Assembly (NCBI GenBank): GCA_018136815.1
Contig: CM030936.1
Coordinates: 6,189,505-6,253,504, forward strand
Length of the DNA stretch: 64,000 nt
From: Isochrysis galbana
Lineage: Eukaryota > Haptophyta > Isochrysidales > Isochrysidaceae
Direction: 5' to 3'
Positions 46,385 through 56,688 of the stretch are shown here, one piece after another. Numbering within the stretch: the stretch's first letter is position 1; every line of letters begins with the position of its first letter. The notes beneath the pieces are model-generated. The model ran no database searches and was not told where the DNA came from. It worked only from the letters and a program-made list of their open reading frames with translations. Both the position numbers and the translations under genes were made by a program.

Positions 46385-46589
46385 TAAAGAGCTATCACGG
46401 TTCGCACCAAACGAGCACTGGAGTAATGAGAAGACACGTTCACAAGCAGCTGAATTAATTGGGACCGAGACAAAAAGCAATCCTAGCTGCTTGTGCCCAC
46501 ATAGGGAAGCGTTTGTGATGCGATGCCCACCATTTGCCATTTGAGCACCGATGTAGTTAGTAAAGTCGCCGACATCCGACATCTCCGGA

Positions 46590-46838
46590 TGATTGGGTCA
46601 GTGTTGTGATTCCCTCCCTTTTCGCAGTCCCCCCCCCCACCTTCCGCAGCTCTCCTCCCTCCCCTCTCTCCATTCCCTGTTTTCCCGGGCCAAGCCGGGA
46701 AAAATATGTGAATGTGAGGGAGAGTTGGGTCAGTGTTGGGATTTCACCCCCCTCCCCCCTCGGCAGTTTCTTTCCCCCCCCTCCGCTGCTCCCCCCCCCC
46801 CCCTCCGCTGCTCCCCCCCCCCTCCACTGCGCACGATT
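46590..46838. other. C-rich block with direct repeat
   Basis: GGGTCAGTGTTG followed by TG.GATT occurs near 46594 and 46728. CCCCCCTCCGCTGCT units repeat at 46778-46825. No gene. Confidence 0.5.
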
Positions 46839-46839
46839 G

Positions 46840-47202
46840 GTAGGGGTTTCCACCATGGGGGTGGCAGCAGGACTGCCCTCCTCCATGGGGTGCCCTTGGG
46901 TGTTTGTCTCTCCAGGAGAGGGAGGTGGTGTTTGGTGGGGAGAGGGGGATTTGGAGAAGATGATGTCCAGAGAGCTCTGGTGGGCCTTGCTTGGGCTTGA
47001 CTCGGACGGGTCGGTCGGGCCTGGTTGGCCGGGGCCGGGGAGCGGGCGGAGGTCGTGCGCTTGTGCGCAGGGGCTGGTGGCGCAGCGGGGTTGGCTCCCT
47101 CGGCCCTCGGCGGGGCGCGGGGGGGGGGGGGGGCTGGGGAGGGGAGGCGGGCGGCGCGCGCTCCATCGTCCATCGTCAAAAAACTATAACAATAGTTTGC
47201 GC
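46840..47202 (-). repeat. Dispersed repeat, family A copy, inverted
   Basis: The minus strand begins AAACTATTGTTATAGTTTTT at about 47201, then GATGGAGCGCGCGCC and a Pro/Ala-rich frame (MERAPPASPPQPPPPP). It reaches a block matching 45520-45600 (GGAGGGCAG.CCTGCTGCC..CC.CATGGTG). The G-run at 47119-47133 lies inside. Confidence 0.7.
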
Positions 47203-48359
47203 ACGCTCAGTTCTAAGGTGGGCCCGCGTCCGGCACTTCTTTCAACTGCTGCGCACATACATGCGGTATTACCATCTGAAACCTGCACGTTTGGGGGGTC
47301 CTTTAAGTAGAACTTATACCGTCCACATGGGGGGCACTTGCAAAAAAACAACCAAACCTGAGGTTGCACCCTCTTTTTCCTACATATTTTGGCCGACCCC
47401 TAGGGGTCATTTTTGAGATTACATCCTTTGTTTTGGTTCGGGGGGGGGATCGGGTTTCTCACGGTATGGTGCCGCTTTACGGTTCGCTTGGGGGGTCGCA
47501 TTTTTTACCCCGTGTTCACTAGAATCGGCGGGTGACGGGGTCGAATTTAATTTAAATCGCGGACTTGTATGGTAAAAACGTCGTACGTGTTCATGTAAAA
47601 GAAAACTCTACAGTTGGTGCGCTGGCGGCTGATCTCACTCATCTCAACCGCTTGGCCGTTAGGGAGATCCACAGATCCGCAGCCGACGCGATCTCTCGGG
47701 CCGCTCGAGCATCTCAGATCTCAATCTGAGTGGTGGACTCCCTTCTGGCGATCGCGAGCGCCTCATCGCTCGAATGGCGGAGAATCTGTCCTCCTTCAGT
47801 TGGTATCTGCGTTGCAGGCCATCCGGCTTTGACCGGCCACCATCTCGGCGTCCTTAGCCCGGCGCTCCGTCGGTGATCCCGATCTCCTCCCACCGAGATT
47901 CGAACAGTCCCCAAGCGCCTAAAGCGGCGTGGGCTGCGAGATCGGCGAGGTGCATTAGGATCTCCCCATGCGAGATGATGGCGGACGGGAGAGAGAGAGC
48001 CCCTACTGAATTCCGTGGCCGGTGGGGGGCGGCGAAAGCTCCGCGAAATAGATCTCTCTGTACGGGGGACGAGGAGAGAGAAGAAGGAAGGGGTCGTCCC
48101 GGTGAGAGAGAGAGAGAGGGCGGCGGAGAGAAGGAGCAGGAAAGAAGAGAGTGTAGGGGAGAGAGCGCGGGACGAGAGATGGGGGGGGGCTCGCCCTTTG
48201 TTTCTCTCTCTCCTCTCTTCTCTCTCTCTTCTCTCTCTCTTCCCTCTCTTCTTCTCTCTCTCTCTCTCTTTCGGCTCGTCCCCTGGTCCATCAGAGAGAA
48301 TAGAATTCTCCTCGTCAGTTAAGGTGCTGTCCCAGCTCGTTCGTCCGAATCCGAAGAAG
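47203..48359. other. Intergenic region
   Basis: No supportable gene. AT/GT-mixed sequence to about 47600, then Arg/Ser-rich shadow frames and CT/GA microsatellite from about 48060. Confidence 0.35.
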
Positions 48360-48375
48360 AGATATGGAGAGGAAG

Positions 48376-48418
<43 letters not shown>

Positions 48419-48454
48419 CGTCGTGAGGTCCCGAGAGGTGAGAGAGGAGAGAGG

Positions 48455-48520
<66 letters not shown>

Positions 48521-48890
48521 GGGTGGGGAGAAAGCAGAAGGCAGAGGAGGAGAAAGAAGGGGAAGGAGCAGAAGAGAAGAGAGTACCAGGGAAGAAGGCT
48601 GAAGATTTCTTTGGGAGGGAGGGAGTGGGGGAGGAGGGGGTACTAAGAAGAGAGGGAGAGGGAAAGAGGGAGAGGGAGAGGGGGGAGAGGGGGAGAGGGG
48701 GAGGGAGAGGGAGAGAGAGAGGGAGAGAGAGGGAGAGAGGGAGAGGCAGGGGGGAGAGGGACGAGAGAGAGAGGGACGAGAGGGAGAGAGGGAGAGAGGG
48801 ACGAGAGGGGGGGGTGGGGGGGAGTGAGGGGAAGGGAGGGAGAGAGAGAGAGCGGGACAGTAGTAGTACCTCGGGAGAGCGCGCTCGCGG
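48360..48890 (+). repeat. GA/CT microsatellite and polypurine leader of the cyclin gene
   Basis: (GA)n at 48379-48416, (TC)n at about 48458-48518, then about 350 bp of near-pure A/G (GGGAGAGAG units) up to a few bases before the cyclin ATG. GA and TC arrays face each other and could pair. Confidence 0.9.
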
Positions 48891-48891
48891 G

Positions 48892-50036
48892 ATGGCGCCC
48901 TCTCGTTGGAACTGGCGTTCCTCTCGCGCGTCCTCCAAAAGGATGGAGGAGCCCATGCCCTTTCAGTCCTCTCGCTGGTCCTCTATGCGCTCTTCCACTC
49001 GTTCGGCCGATGGTGCCCCTTCGCCTTCCATAGCGGATGCCTCAGCCCCATTGAATGAGAGCGAGAGCACGCCATCTCTTTCAACTGAGACGGTGCTCTC
49101 TGTGGCCTATGTCCTTTCCCAACACGTGCTGCAAGGCGACAAGAGCCGGAGAGAGCGGCCCTCGCACACACCTCCCTCCGTCCTCGATGAGCGCCATTTC
49201 TCGCTCGGAGAGCCGTTCTTGGTTGATCTGGCAGAGGAGGCTCTCGACAGCTTTTCTCATGGTGCCGCCACCCGCTCTGCGTGCTTGCCGTTCACCCGTT
49301 GCCGTGCTGCGAACCTGATCTCCTTATGGAAAATCGTGCACAACCTGAGACGCAACCAGCCTGCATCACTCTTGATGAATACGTCACTCACCGCTTTGCT
49401 GTCCCTCTTGCAGAACTTAGGGGCCAGGGGGCCACTAGACAGCTTCTAGTCCAAGCCGAGCTCAGCGCGCTACTTGTGTGCATCTGCACAAAACTGCGCT
49501 TTAGTGACGGGATTATCGTCATGGCGCTCCTCCTCATTGAGCGCATGCTGCGTCTCAGCTTCGAGCTGACTCTCAGCAACGTGCGGCCCACGCTGGTCAC
49601 TGCGCTCAACATTGCGGCAAAAGTCTTTTCAGACGAGGTGAGTAGCACGTTGCATGGCCGGATCGCGAGACGGGCGCCTGGCTTGCCCGTCCGCTCACCG
49701 GAAGCTCGCTACTCATACCCTTCACATTCCATCGGGCTGCAGCACCTTTCAAGCACTGGCATGTCGTACGCAATCCCCGAGCTGCACATAGCCTACTTGG
49801 CCGAGATGGAGTTGGAGATGCTAAGCGTGCTCGACTGGGACATTACACCCTACGACTGGAGCACGTATGCTGCCTACACCGCCGAGCTCCAGTCACTATA
49901 CAAGTCCAAGGCTCACTTCATCGCGCACCTTCGCATGTGGTTTGGGAGGGACCTCAATACTGTTGCCGCGCGAAATGGGATCCGATCCGAACATCTTGAC
50001 TTTGAAGACTACGATTTTGTGAGGGGCTGCATGTGA
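48892..50036 (+). CDS. Cyclin-box protein
   Basis: Binds and activates a cyclin-dependent kinase. Three exons join in frame: 48892-49261, 49360-49637 and 49743-50036, giving 313 residues. Junctions: CATG|GTGCCG to CAACCAG, and GACGAG|GTGAGT to GGCTGCAG. The cyclin box spans about residues 140-250: CICTKLRFSDGIIVMALLLI, then TLVTALNIAAKVFSDE, and ELHIAYLAEMELEMLSVLDW. The last segment (ELHIAYLAEMELEMLSVLDWD) resembles PHO80/cyclin-U-type boxes rather than A/B cyclins. The N-terminal 60 residues are Ser-rich. The ATG follows the polypurine leader. No PEST or destruction box was obvious. Confidence 0.75.
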
Positions 50037-50590
50037 TCCCTGAAGCCTGCGCCTTTGAGCAGCTAGTCAACGCACCGGCTTGCGTTGGCCCGCTACGCTC
50101 TAAGGCCCACGCACGTGGCGTGCGCCTCCCCGCGCGCACCCTCATTGACGAGTGCCAGCCCGCACCATTCCGCTGGTTGCGTGCAGGCACCATGACGCGG
50201 CTCCAATACCGTTGGTTCCCAAGGGCGTGCATATTTCGGCTTCACCGCTTACGCGGTGCCGGCGTGCATCCCACTTTTCTTGGCGTTTTATTTTCAATCG
50301 CTGCGCTCCACATCGCAATTACTGGATGCGTCCGAACACATGTGAAGTGCTTCCTTGCGAGAGCTTTTGGTGATGTACGGCATCCCCCTTTTCCACGCTC
50401 CTGACGGAGCCGTAAGAACACGCGGCTTTGACCTGGCTCCTGGCTGCCGTTACTTTTCGGATACCCCTCACGTCGCTTCAATTTTTTTAGGCATGCTTTG
50501 TGCAGTTCAAGGGATCAAAGCGTCGGTCTTAATCTAGAAACAAATGAGCCATCCTTCTACCACCCTGAATGTTTTGGCTCATATTCATAT
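50037..50590. other. 3' flank of the cyclin gene
   Basis: No supportable gene. Short frames on both strands have no recognisable domain. Confidence 0.35.
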
Positions 50591-50597
50591 GGCGAGA

Positions 50598-51065
50598 TAA
50601 AACTATTGTTATGGTTTCAGCGGTGGAGCGCGCGCCGACCGCTCCCCTTTCCCAGCCCTCTGCCGTCACTGAGAAGGCAAGAGCATTTGCATTCGCCACC
50701 TCCTCAATGAAAAGGCTTTGCATTCGCCACCTCATACAAAGGACAAAGGCGAAGAGCGCGCGTCCGAATTCGCACCCCCGCCCCCCGCTCGCAACCGCTG
50801 CTTTTTTTCTTTCTCATACGAAAGCAAAAAGAGGGATTTTGCAACGGTTGAAACAGCGGGCAGCGGGTTACAAGACGTGCTCCGCCTCTGTCGCAACGGA
50901 GTGCCAACCGTCTCGCAAAAGGACAACTGCGGCAGAAACATAAGATTTTCGAGGTTGAAACTTTGGAGTTGGCGGGAGCTATGAGCTATCGCCCTGACTG
51001 AGAGAGGGGAGAGCGGAGAGCGCCCCGCCGGGAGAGATGCTGACCCGCCCCTTCAAAACAAAAAC
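50598..51065 (+). repeat. Dispersed repeat, family A copy 5
   Basis: Starts AAAACTATTGTTATGGTTT, then GGTGGAGCGCGCGCCGACCG and CTCCC..TTCCCAGCC, parallel to the retroposon at 45248. An internal tandem (GCATTTGCATTCGCCACCTC) repeats near 50686 and 50718. The 3' side is A-rich (AAAACAAAAACACATTC) and precedes TGAGCGTTAGTAC, as after copy 1. Confidence 0.65.
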
Positions 51066-51181
51066 ACATTCTTGAGCGTTAGTACCTCTACGACTCTCAC
51101 TAGACTTGCACTAACTAGGGCGTCGAAGCAGATAGCCAGATATCTAGATATCTAGCTATCTAGGCCGATATTTCACTATCT

Positions 51182-51236
51182 ACTATCTACTTGTAACTAG
51201 ATAGTGCCGAGGCACTATCTACTTGTAACTAGATAG
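51182..51236. repeat. Direct repeat of a small inverted repeat
   Basis: CTATCTACTTGTAACTAGAT plus AG occurs twice, spaced by 10 bp. CTATCTA and TAGATAG pair within each copy. Further TATCTAG / CTAGATA units surround it (51130-51270). Confidence 0.85.
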
Positions 51237-51367
51237 CAATCGGCCGCAAGCTAGATATTTAGTAGATAGTTACCTCCTCAATTAAGGCTTACAGACACAC
51301 AGACAAGCGTCAGGCGTACATTGTGCGGGCAAGACTGCCATGCCCGAGCCATATGGCTCGCGGCTAG

Positions 51368-51857
51368 AAGGCGGCTTGCCTTCATTTGGTCTCCTTTCCC
51401 TCAGGGTTTCTTCCCCTCCCGTGGGGACTCTCACGCTACCATGAGTCCCCCCGCGAGCACCCCGAAGGAGAGGCCCAGGAGCACCACGTACGCGACGAGA
51501 ACGGTGTCGCCTTGGCTCGGCATGAGGGCGCGCCCCGAGAGGGCCTGGTAGACGCCCACGCCGAGCACGGCGTAGCCCGTCCCCTTGTGCGCGACCCGCC
51601 ACACGGCGCGGCGTGTGGTGCGGGCGGCGGGCGTGCCGCGCACGAGCGCGTTGAGCGGCTGCAGCAGGGCGAGGGCGAAGGCGACGATCCCGAGCGTGTG
51701 ATGGGGGTGCGAGAAGTGGCGCCCTCGGGGCACCCACGCGACGGAGAGCGCGACGCCGGCGGCGGCCACCGCAAGGCCGCTTCCCCGAGAGAGCGGGGGG
51801 GAGTGCGTTGTTGGGGTTTCCTCCCTTTTTTGGTGGGAGGGAGGGCCGATGGGGGGC
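51368..51857 (-). pseudogene. Cytochrome b561-like last exon, copy 2 (splice acceptor lost)
   Basis: About 490 bp nearly identical to 27503-28000. The exon frame is open throughout: GSGLAVAAAGVALSVAWV, HPHHTLGIVAFALALLQPLN, WRVAHKGTGYAVLGVGVY, and it ends GGLMVA. But the acceptor that reads CTCTCTCAG in the other copy is CTCTCTCGG here, so the AG is missing. There is also a two-His difference (HPHH against HPHHHH). Both copies thus carry one disabling change, and the parent gene is not in this window. Confidence 0.65.
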
Positions 51858-51939
51858 GCGAGGAAGGAGAAACACACCTGCACCACGCGATGCACACGGA
51901 GCCAGCGGCCGCCCCCGCGTCAAAAAACAAGCGACCCAG

Positions 51940-52088
51940 GGAACTCTTTGCTCTTCTACATCGGCGACCTCAAGTACGTATTCGTGGGCATCGAAGTGTT
52001 TGAATTTGAGGCCGTCGACGAGATCGTCGCATTCGTATCGCCTGTAGGAGCGAACGACTTTCCGTATCCCTACGCCATTGATAAATAA
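51940..52088 (+). other. C-terminal protein relic (YVFVGIEVFEF ... SPVGANDFPYPYAIDK)
   Basis: A + frame ends in DLKYVFVGIEVFEFEAVDEI and SPVGANDFPYPYAID before a stop. Composition is protein-like and unlike its surroundings. From memory, PYPYAID-type endings occur in hypothetical proteins of large DNA viruses of algae and in algae, but I cannot confirm that here. No start or upstream domain is visible. Confidence 0.3.
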
Positions 52089-52199
52089 GACCGGTAGGCA
52101 TTACCTCATGCTCGAAAAGAAGCAGGGGATCGTGGCGCTATTTTAACTTCGGTCTTCATCAACTCACTTAAGGGTTTCGAAAGATTCCCTCCTTATTCC

Positions 52200-52706
52200 T
52201 GTGCGTAACTGTCGCCCCCGTCGGATCGTCCGTCGCCCCGTCGCTCTCTTGTCGGCATTCTCTCTTCCTTGTTCGGTCTATCAGCAGGTTCCTGTGCGTT
52301 CCGTGATAAGGATACGTTAGTGTGGAGAGTGTTGACGTGAGTGCGGTGTCATCTCGTCGGTCCATCGGCCCCTAACCGTCTGTCGTCTGTCGTTCTTCGT
52401 TCGTCGCTCTCGTTCTCGTTCTCGTTCCCGTTCTCGTCCCTCGTTCTTAACACTACCTCAATACCAAACCTCCCCATTCCCTCAGCCCCAGCCTATCCGT
52501 CCCGATCCGCCCAGCCATGTCCGCTCCGTCGTCGCGCTCGCCCTCGCCCAAGCCCGTCCTCTCGCCTTTCTCTGCTGAGGAGGTGGTCCAGCCCGTCATT
52601 CCATCACTCCCGGCCACCTTCGCCGCGCCTTCCGCCGATCGTTTCCCTTCCGAATCGTCGCATATCGAGCCAGTGGTCAGGGGGGAACTCCCATGAATAG
52701 TAGGTG
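52200..52706 (+). repeat. Retroposon-like unit with CTCGTTCTCG leader
   Basis: Has the same order as 37500-38178: GGATACG..AGTGTGG leader, CTCGTTCTCG runs, ACACTACCTCAATACCAAACC, then a short Ser/Pro-rich ORF from 52516. It ends at the T-run motif. Confidence 0.5.
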
Positions 52707-52742
52707 TGTAGCCCAGAATCTTCAGATGTTTTTTTTTTCGAG
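52707..52742 (+). repeat. T-run-terminated dispersed motif, copy 4
   Basis: GTGTGTAGCCCAGAATCTTCAG, then ATG and about 10 T. It lies at the 3' side of the retroposon-like unit. Confidence 0.65.
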
Positions 52743-53614
52743 TCCCTCCGCGTTCGTTCCCCATCGAGCCCCCCCGAGTCTCCAAGTCTATACCCCAAGT
52801 CAACGAGTCAATACGAGTCAAGCACGCGCCTGAGCCACCCCCAATCGCTGGCTTGCCACTTGCCACAACCCCCCTGAAGCCTCCTTTCGCACTTCCGCGC
52901 CCTCCGTGTGTCGTTCGCAATGCCCGTAGTCACTTCCAACATGGGTCCCGAGGAAAGCTCCATGATGAGCTCCCGCCGCAAGAACCGCGTTCCGCGCTAG
53001 CTGCCGGCGCGCCCTCGCAGGCGATCTCCAGCAAACAAAAGTGAGATCAGGCCCTTGCTCTGACAACGCCGCTCGCCCCTAAAAAACCCAAATCCCGAGC
53101 CCGTAATTAGAGCACACGAGGACGAGCCGCAAAAGGCAGGAGGAGGGAGTGAAGAAAGAAGCGGCAGGGCCGCGCGCGGTGAGAAGATTAAAAAGTTTTA
53201 TTTTGCATGCTCGTGCCAATGCCAATGTCACATACTACATCCACATACCACATCTATCATTCATTTTTCGCCAGACGTGGTGCCGATCGCAACGATTGCG
53301 CCAGTTTCTTGGCGGGTGACTCTATGGCTATGGTAATTCAAGGTAGGGCACCCCTCCATGGTTTGGTATGTTAGTATGGAAGTTAGCACCAATCACTCAA
53401 AAGGTGTGTGTGCAGTCGGCAACAGGCGGGTGTGGGTATGCGAGCATGGGCTGCAAGGTTGCTGGTCCGTAAGTAAGACTCAGACTACCCCCTCTGCCCC
53501 GGCACCTCGTCATCATCTCCTGATAAGTCTTGAGACATGCACATGTGGCGAGGTAGTGGTGAAGGTGGGTTCCATCATCAATACTACGCGTAGCGATTGC
53601 CGTTGCCGCGTCCA
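52743..53614. other. Intergenic region
   Basis: No supportable gene. 53180-53600 is AT-richer and would include the 3' flank of the SET gene. Confidence 0.35.
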
Positions 53615-55731
53615 TCAATTCTCGTCGTCAGGCTCGGCGCCCTCACCAGCAAGTTGCGCCACGGAGGAGAGCGCGGATCGTAAGAGCTTGCGCTGGCCGT
53701 TTCGGTAGGCTGCAACAAAGTGCGGACGGCTGAAGGGCGTGGTTTCTGAAGGCCGGCGAGAGGGGCGTGCCTTGGAGTCACAATGGATGCGACCCCCTCC
53801 CTTGGGCTCCATCAAGTCGGCAAGCGCCCAGCCCAAGCCGCTTCATTTCGAGCCTGTCCCGTGCGTGACCGTGACTAAGTGGCAGTTGCGGGGCAGCTGC
53901 TCGAGCACTCACCCTGGTCAGCCGCCTCCGAGGCCAACAGGCCCTCAAGCCGCCGCCGAAGTGTGATGCTCAGCAGGTCGAGCTCGTCAAGTGTGAGCGT
54001 CGGCCCCGCATCGACATCGTCCATCCCGATGACTTGGAGCGCAAACAACAGTCCAGCAGGTAGTACGCCGACGCTATCCTCAGCATCACCTACCTCCTCT
54101 ATATCGTCTCCTACAGCGCCTGCTTCCCGCCCTCTCGCCCCATCGATGCCTCGGCCACTCACTGCCTCGCGCACCGCCTCTGACGCATGGGCATCAATTG
54201 CGGCCTAGGAAAGGCCAAAAGCATAGGGGTGAGCGTGGCACAGCCATGAGTTTGGGTTGCAGTTTGGCTTTCGATTTAAAAACTCCGGTGGCCATAACCG
54301 CCCATGAGAGCATCCTTGCACGATTGGCGGATGGGCTTTGAAGGGGTTGGATGTGAGCACACGCACCCCTTGAGGCGGCGACTTGAGCTCGAATGGCCCC
54401 ATGAGCAGTGTGCCATCCTCTTTGGTTACATAGGGCACATCGTACTCTTCGAGCAACTCGACGCGCGCAGCCATGAGCGCTGCGCCACTTGTGGTACTGT
54501 GCGCGCCGTTCTCACCATCCTCCTCGCCCTTCTCTCCGGCGCATGAAGCAACTGCCGGCGAGCACGCCACCCAAATTCCTTCCACAGTGTCCATCGGATT
54601 GTCCATGAGCGCAAAGCCGTAGGTGAAAAGCAGCTCAGCATTGCCCTTCGGTCCATAATTGTTGTAGAGCGGCTCGCCCGCAGCAACAGGCACACGACAT
54701 CGGAAGCGGACAGTCCCACCGCCTGCCTCCCATCCAATCGGATGCCCGCTTGCATGGTCCATCATGTCGAGTCCGGGCAATAAAGCCCCCAGCGTTCCAG
54801 CCAAACAGTTTGCCTCCCCGCTATTGTAACGAGGCTGCTCGGCCGGCTCAGCGCAGTGGGGGATGACCTGTCGAGCTGGCGGCCCAGCAGACGCGGTGCA
54901 CATAGGCTCGCCCGAGCCGCCCGACTCGGTCGCTTCACGGTCACCCGTGCCAGCTGCCACATCTGCACCCACTTTGGCGGCACTCGCAACGAGCATGTGC
55001 TGACCATCCGTGGCCGCGCCCGGCTTCGGAGCGGCGTTGCCCGACCACGCAAACGTGGCGGGCTGCGAACCGCCTAGCTCGACGCGCAGCGGTGCATCGA
55101 GCATGTCGGACGCGAGAATTTCGTGCGGTGTCTTTAAAACCGCCGCCTCCACGAGTGCGCGAGGGAAGCATCGGCTCATGTGCACTCCTCGCGCCCACAG
55201 TAGTGAGGGGTACGCACCGACTCCGTTGACGTCGAACGGTATACTGGGTGCGACATGAGGCGCGATGCGTGAATATTCTTCTGCCAGAAGCTTCCGCTGC
55301 GCCTCCACCTGTGCAGCGAGCGGCGTGCCCTCGAGCAGCCTCCTGTCCTCTGCGGGCCATGCGCACGGCTCCGGCGCCTCTTGTGGGCATGCCATGAGAT
55401 ACGCATAGAAATGAGCGGTATGATCGGTGGCCATCACGGCAAGGGCGAGCCAGAAGGCGAATGGCTCCGTCGCACCACGCGCCAGCGCGCTCAACGCCAC
55501 GGGATCGTGGTGCAGCACCGAGAGAGGGTCGAGAATTGCCAAAGTGGGCAGTCCTCCGATGCTTTGGCCGACAGAGAAGTCTGTGTGGGCGTAGAGGGCG
55601 GAACCGCCGCCCGGTGCCGTGCGGATCATCAAACCGCGCATCTCCGCCCCCTGCGCACGCAGCCAGCGCGTCAGCGCCGCGTGGCGGCTCGCAACGTCCG
55701 CCTCGCCGTCGCGGCGGCGCTTGCCGCCCAT
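53615..55731 (-). CDS. SET-domain protein methyltransferase (SETD3/SETD6/RLSMT-like)
   Basis: Lysine- or histidine-directed protein methyltransferase using S-adenosylmethionine. Three exons join in frame: 55731-54367, 54204-53913 and 53709-53615, giving 583 residues. Donors are CAAGGG|GTGCGT and CAGG|GTGAGT; acceptors are CCTAG and GTTGCAG. The N-SET part begins near residue 30 (RGLMIRTAPGGGSALYAHTDF). ALLPGLDMMDHASGHPIGW and EPLYNNYGPKGNAELLFTYGF are the classic SET N-H-x and NYGxKxNxELL blocks of this class. The C-terminal helical domain (SEAVREAVSG, TLDELDLLSITLRRRLEGLL, YRNGQRKLL) fits a Rubisco-LSMT substrate-binding domain. An insert of about 110 residues (Ala/Gly/Ser-rich) interrupts the SET domain. 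The ATG at 55731 was chosen because the frame upstream is low-complexity; an earlier start is possible. Confidence 0.8.
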
Positions 55732-56688
55732 CGCGCCGAACGAGGCTATGTTTTCAAGGTAGCGCACGCACCGGTGCGGAGGGGTATGGGGGCGCGCCAC
55801 CGTCTGGCTCCCTGAGCCCTGCCTTGAGCTGGTGAGTGCTGGCGGGCTATAGGTGCGCTGTGCGGCTGGTGCAGGTTCCACCGGTTGCTTCTTCCCCGTC
55901 CGCACGCCCGCAGAGTCGACCATTGCCCCTCGACACCGAGTTGGAGTGGGGTTGCCGACGGGCACTCCTACTGAGCTGGCTGGGCTGCTCAAGAGGGTCT
56001 GGCGGCGAATGGGGCGGTGTGGGAAGGGGAAAACCGTGCGGCCTGTTCCCACACGCACATGAGGCGCCGGAGTCGCGCGGGGAGTGACCGCCCGCGCGCC
56101 TCATGGAGCATCCGTGTCACCCCCCTCCCCTTGACTCGACGTCCACCACGTAAACCCCCCCACGACTCTCATGTGCTACTGATTGAGTCTGGTGGCGTAA
56201 GGCAATACTGCCTCGAAGGGGACTACCCAGATCATGTACGGGGACGATGTGACGCGCACAAGCGTTGTTTGTGAGAGTGCTGGAGTCCCTTCTCACGATG
56301 CGTCCGGTCGATCGGTTTGCGTGACTGCTGCGTGTGAACCCCTTGGTCCGGCCCTTCGCTGTGCTTGAAGTTTGAGGGCTGTGTGGCTGAGGGCGTGCAT
56401 GAGGCTCAGATACAACAGTGACATGAACTTGGGGTCACCTGTGGGTGTTAACTTGAGCTTCTTTGCTCCAAGTGCATGTGTGAGCGACAAAGGGGCTAAC
56501 TAGTGTGCTGCTACGGAGCACCAACTTCTATGCCTCCAAAAAGTTGTGTCAAAGATGCACTTAACGCATGGCTTCCTCTTTGTTGCACCCCTTTATTTGT
56601 ATGTAAAAAGCATCTTCACTTGGTTCTAGCACGAAACCACACCCAAGCACAACCCTCGTGCCGCGTACAACACGTCGCACCGCACACC
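55732..56688. other. Intergenic region
   Basis: Upstream flank of the SET gene, followed by sequence with no recognisable gene on either strand. Confidence 0.35.

Larger units (their letters stand above)
45175..46582 (-). pseudogene. hAT transposase C-terminus, split by a retroposon
   Basis: hAT transposases end in a dimerisation domain with a conserved SAACERVFS block. The minus strand reads PINSAACERVFSLLQ and then SFGANRDSSL up to about 46387, where the frame is interrupted. It resumes beyond the insertion: NRDSSLVDQVQASMMLRYN runs to a stop at 45177-45175. That matches the SALSDHLQVSLMSRYNK end of the second hAT remnant at 60829. The shared NRDSSL codons lie in the duplicated target site. 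Upstream (N-terminal) domains are absent, so this was a fragment or a decayed gene. Confidence 0.75.

Noticed and set aside
48015..48602. Arg/Glu and Ser/Leu frames upstream of the cyclin
   Set aside because: Microsatellite translations; the cyclin frame starts cleanly at 48892.
55381..56062. Plus-strand frames opposite the SET gene
   Set aside because: Shadows of the SET exon; no recognisable domain.
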